A stretch of 15,993 bases of DNA, from the NCBI GenBank assembly GCA_023663025.1, contig JAMPIC010000038.1:1-15993 (forward strand), in the 5' to 3' direction. The position numbers and the translations under genes are program-made. The notes beneath the pieces were generated by a model that was not told the DNA's origin, ran no database searches, and saw nothing but the letters and a program-made list of their open reading frames with translations. The DNA comes from Prevotella sp. (GTDB lineage: Bacteria > Bacillota > Clostridia > Oscillospirales > Ruminococcaceae). Of the stretch, positions 14,325 to 15,993 are shown in pieces (position 1 is the stretch's first letter; every line of letters begins with the position of its first letter).

Positions 14325-15090
14325 AAATCATTGTAAACAGCGCAATGGCTGAAGCCGCGCCTACAGCCATTCCCACGGCAATAAGTATCGCTTCGATAAG
14401 CGTGTAAAGTCCCGCAAGAAAATCCCCCGCGATAAAATCGCGCATACAGTTTGTGAGGGTAATTCCCGGAACAAGGTTCATTGACGAGCCGATGATGACT
14501 TTATCAAAGCCGTCGGTAAGCCCCGTTCTTGAAATCAAAACCGCGCATGAAGCTATGACCATCGAACATATAACGCTTTGAAAAAAAACGCTCGGCTTGA
14601 CCTTATTTACAAATCCGGCGACAAAAAATATCAGCACCGAAAGTATTCCGGAGACAACGGCGTCTGGAAAGTCCCCTCCGAAAAAAAGCGTAAAGACAGC
14701 TCCCACAACCCCGAAGCTCATAAACTGCACCGGGACGCCGTAAACGCTTCGTTTGGATATCTCGTCAAGATGACGGGATATTATTTCCGGTTCGGGCTTT
14801 TCTGTGCATATCCAGCGTGAAAGATTGTTCAGCTTGTCCACGCGGTCAAGATTTGTGCCGCGGTTCACGATCCTTTTTGTCTGACTGAGAGGAAGCTCGT
14901 CACCGTCGTTGAGAGTTATAACAAGCAGCGTGGGAATTGCAAAAATCTCCATGCGCTTCTCCCCCGTCCCGAAGCCGTAAGCCGCGGCGATACGGTTCAG
15001 ACTGTCCTCCACGCGGTATATCTCCGCACCGTACTCTATCAGCATACTTCCTATACGGGAGGTCATCTTCAAAAGCTCTTTGTTAGTCAT
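14323..15090 (-). CDS. Threonine/serine exporter, ThrE N-terminal domain protein (YjjP type)
   Basis: A 255-residue protein of the ThrE_1 (DUF1212) family, about the 256 residues of E. coli YjjP. The soluble first half has the signature MLIEYGAEIYRVEDSLNRIAAAYG (about 16-39) and the text FAIPTLLVITL. The second half has about five hydrophobic segments (about 118-138, 142-158, 163-183, 195-215, 225-250) with the motif GSSMNLVPGITLTNCMRDFIAGD (about 196-218). With the ThrE_2-like gene next to it (SD overlaps this stop codon) it should form a two-subunit inner membrane exporter. The ATG has AGGAGG 13 bases upstream, a rather long spacing. It lies 17 bp after the SDR gene, whose TAG stop overlaps this site. 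Confidence 0.9.
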   Translation of the reverse strand: MTNKELLKMTSRIGSMLIEYGAEIYRVEDSLNRIAAAYGFGTGEKRMEIFAIPTLLVITLNDGDELPLSQTKRIVNRGTNLDRVDKLNNLSRWICTEKPEPEIISRHLDEISKRSVYGVPVQFMSFGVVGAVFTLFFGGDFPDAVVSGILSVLIFFVAGFVNKVKPSVFFQSVICSMVIASCAVLISRTGLTDGFDKVIIGSSMNLVPGITLTNCMRDFIAGDFLAGLYTLIEAILIAVGMAVGAASAIALFTMI

Positions 15091-15107
15091 ATTTTTCCAA
15101 AATCCTC

Positions 15108-15842
15108 CTACAGTATAAATCCGCCGTCCACAGAAAGCGTTTGACCCGTTATAAAGCCCGCTTTGTCGGAGGCAAGGAAAAATATGGCTTCCGCCGCGTC
15201 CTCGGGAGTTCCTATACGGTTCAGCGGAGTATCCTCTTTAAGAGCGTTTACCGTTTCGGCAGTGAGTGACGCGTTCATATCCGTGCCGATGACCCCGGGA
15301 GCAACGCAGTTCACGGTTATACCGGACAGTCCGACTTCCTTTGCCAGCGCCTTGGTAAAGCCTATAAGCGCGGCTTTTGACGCGGAATAATGCACTTCGC
15401 AGGACGCGCCCGATATCCCCCACATTGAGGAAACGCTGACTATCCTGCCGTATTTTTCATGTATCATCGACGGCAAAGCCGCCTGTGTGCAGTTGTAAGC
15501 TCCCTTGACGTTTACAGCGAACATTCTGTCCCACATTTCCTCCGAGATATCCGAAAAAAGAGACTGTTCCGCTATTCCCGCGTTGTTGACCAGAACGGAT
15601 ATTTTCCCCAATTCGGCTTCGGCTCTGCGGAACATACCGTCCACCGCAGCTTTGTCGGAAACGTCCGCGCGGTACGCCGCCGCTTTTACTCCGTGTTTTG
15701 TAAGTTCGCCGACAAGAGAAACGGCTTCCGCTTCCGATTTACGGTAATTTGCCGCCACATTGAAACCGTTCTGCGCGAATAAAACTGCAGCCGCCCTGCC
15801 TATTCCGCGTGACGCGCCTGTTATAAGAACCGTCCCGGCCAT
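15108..15842 (-). CDS. SDR-family oxidoreductase, FabG-like; possible EF-P 5-aminopentanone reductase
   Basis: A 244-residue NAD(P)H-dependent short-chain dehydrogenase of classical fold. The cofactor loop is TGASRGIG (8-15), the structural motif NNAG (86-89), and the catalytic tetrad N111, S139, Y152, K156 (YSASK). The C-terminus GQTLSVDGGF is typical of FabG-like enzymes. The text SSMWGISGASCEV before the catalytic Tyr resembles what I recall of YmfI-type proteins, which reduce the 5-aminopentanone group on elongation factor P. No fatty acid synthesis gene (acpP, fabD, fabF) or efp is adjacent, so neither role is supported by context. The start is secure: AAGGAG eight bases before the ATG and a strong promoter upstream. 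It heads the unit with the two exporter genes. Confidence 0.88.
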   Translation of the reverse strand: MAGTVLITGASRGIGRAAAVLFAQNGFNVAANYRKSEAEAVSLVGELTKHGVKAAAYRADVSDKAAVDGMFRRAEAELGKISVLVNNAGIAEQSLFSDISEEMWDRMFAVNVKGAYNCTQAALPSMIHEKYGRIVSVSSMWGISGASCEVHYSASKAALIGFTKALAKEVGLSGITVNCVAPGVIGTDMNASLTAETVNALKEDTPLNRIGTPEDAAEAIFFLASDKAGFITGQTLSVDGGFIL

Positions 15843-15874
15843 TTGTAATTCTCCTTTTAGTTTGTTGTATAAAT

Positions 15875-15903
15875 ATTATACCAATAATTGAACTTAATTT
15901 CAA
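15875..15903 (-). promoter_or_regulatory. Near-consensus promoter of the SDR-exporter unit
   Basis: TTGAAA (15903-15898), a 17-base spacer and TATAAT (15880-15875), with an extended -10 TG at the right place. An inverted repeat ATTGAA/TTCAAT (15887-15904) overlaps the -35 and spacer and could be an operator, though short AT-rich palindromes also arise by chance. Confidence 0.85.
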
Positions 15904-15938
15904 TAATTTATACATAATTTTTGGATATGTTAAAAATA

Positions 15939-15993
15939 TAAATTGTAATTTAGCGCAAAAACAAAACGACAGCGCATCACGCGGCGAAGCCGC
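15939..15993. repeat. Inverted partial copy of the left-end repeat
   Basis: TAAATTGTAATTTA (15939-15952) is the exact reverse complement of 186-199. GCGGCGAAGCCGC (15981-15993) is the exact reverse complement of the hairpin at 151-163. The two parts are about 41 bases apart here and 35 at the left, in the same relative order. The element continues off the window. No gene is seen from 15843 to the edge. Confidence 0.6.

Overview
The window carries thirteen protein-coding genes, all on the minus strand, plus noncoding ends built from short palindromic repeats. Gene content points to an anaerobic low-to-mid GC Gram-positive bacterium, most likely a Clostridia member of the Oscillospiraceae/Ruminococcus type (inference). 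The grounds are the pyrH-frr-uppS-cdsA block, an oxygen-sensitive class III ribonucleotide reductase (nrdD-nrdG) with NrdR-type boxes, an orphan lipoprotein binding protein, a KtrB-type cation channel, a cytoplasmic family 2 glycosidase and a split ThrE-type exporter. Strong AAGGAG/GGAGG ribosome binding sites and canonical sigma-A-like promoters fit the same picture.

In the direction of transcription (right to left) I see five likely transcription units. (1) From a near-consensus promoter at about 15.9 kb: an SDR-family reductase, perhaps the EF-P 5-aminopentanone reductase type, then two exporter halves (ThrE N-terminal and ThrE_2-like). The second half has a perfect Shine-Dalgarno sequence but ACG where the start codon should be. 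(2) A 896-residue GH2 glycosidase, either read through from unit 1 or from a weak local promoter. (3) nrdD-nrdG, with a TTGACA/TATACT promoter whose -10 is overlapped by one of two NrdR-like boxes spaced 32 bp apart. (4) From a TTGAAA/TATATT promoter: a family 5 solute-binding lipoprotein, ktrB, trmN6-like and rsmI, closed by a clear rho-independent terminator. (5) pyrH-frr-uppS-cdsA, covering UMP phosphorylation, ribosome recycling, undecaprenyl diphosphate synthesis and CDP-diacylglycerol synthesis, followed by a hairpin.

The left 255 bases hold no gene but a run of perfect hairpins. A 13-mer and a 14-mer from that array recur, inverted, at the far right end, so the window is framed by two copies of an intergenic repeat family. 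A 60-bp unit between frr and uppS has a hairpin bounded by 10-bp direct repeats and looks like a small palindromic element that duplicated its target.

I found no CRISPR array, transposase, phage gene, toxin-antitoxin pair, tRNA or rRNA. Most genes are housekeeping and I see no convincing new multi-gene system. The points most worth following are the ACG start, the palindromic repeat family with its apparent insertion, the NrdR-promoter layout, and the orphan transporter parts (KtrB without KtrA, a binding protein without permeases).
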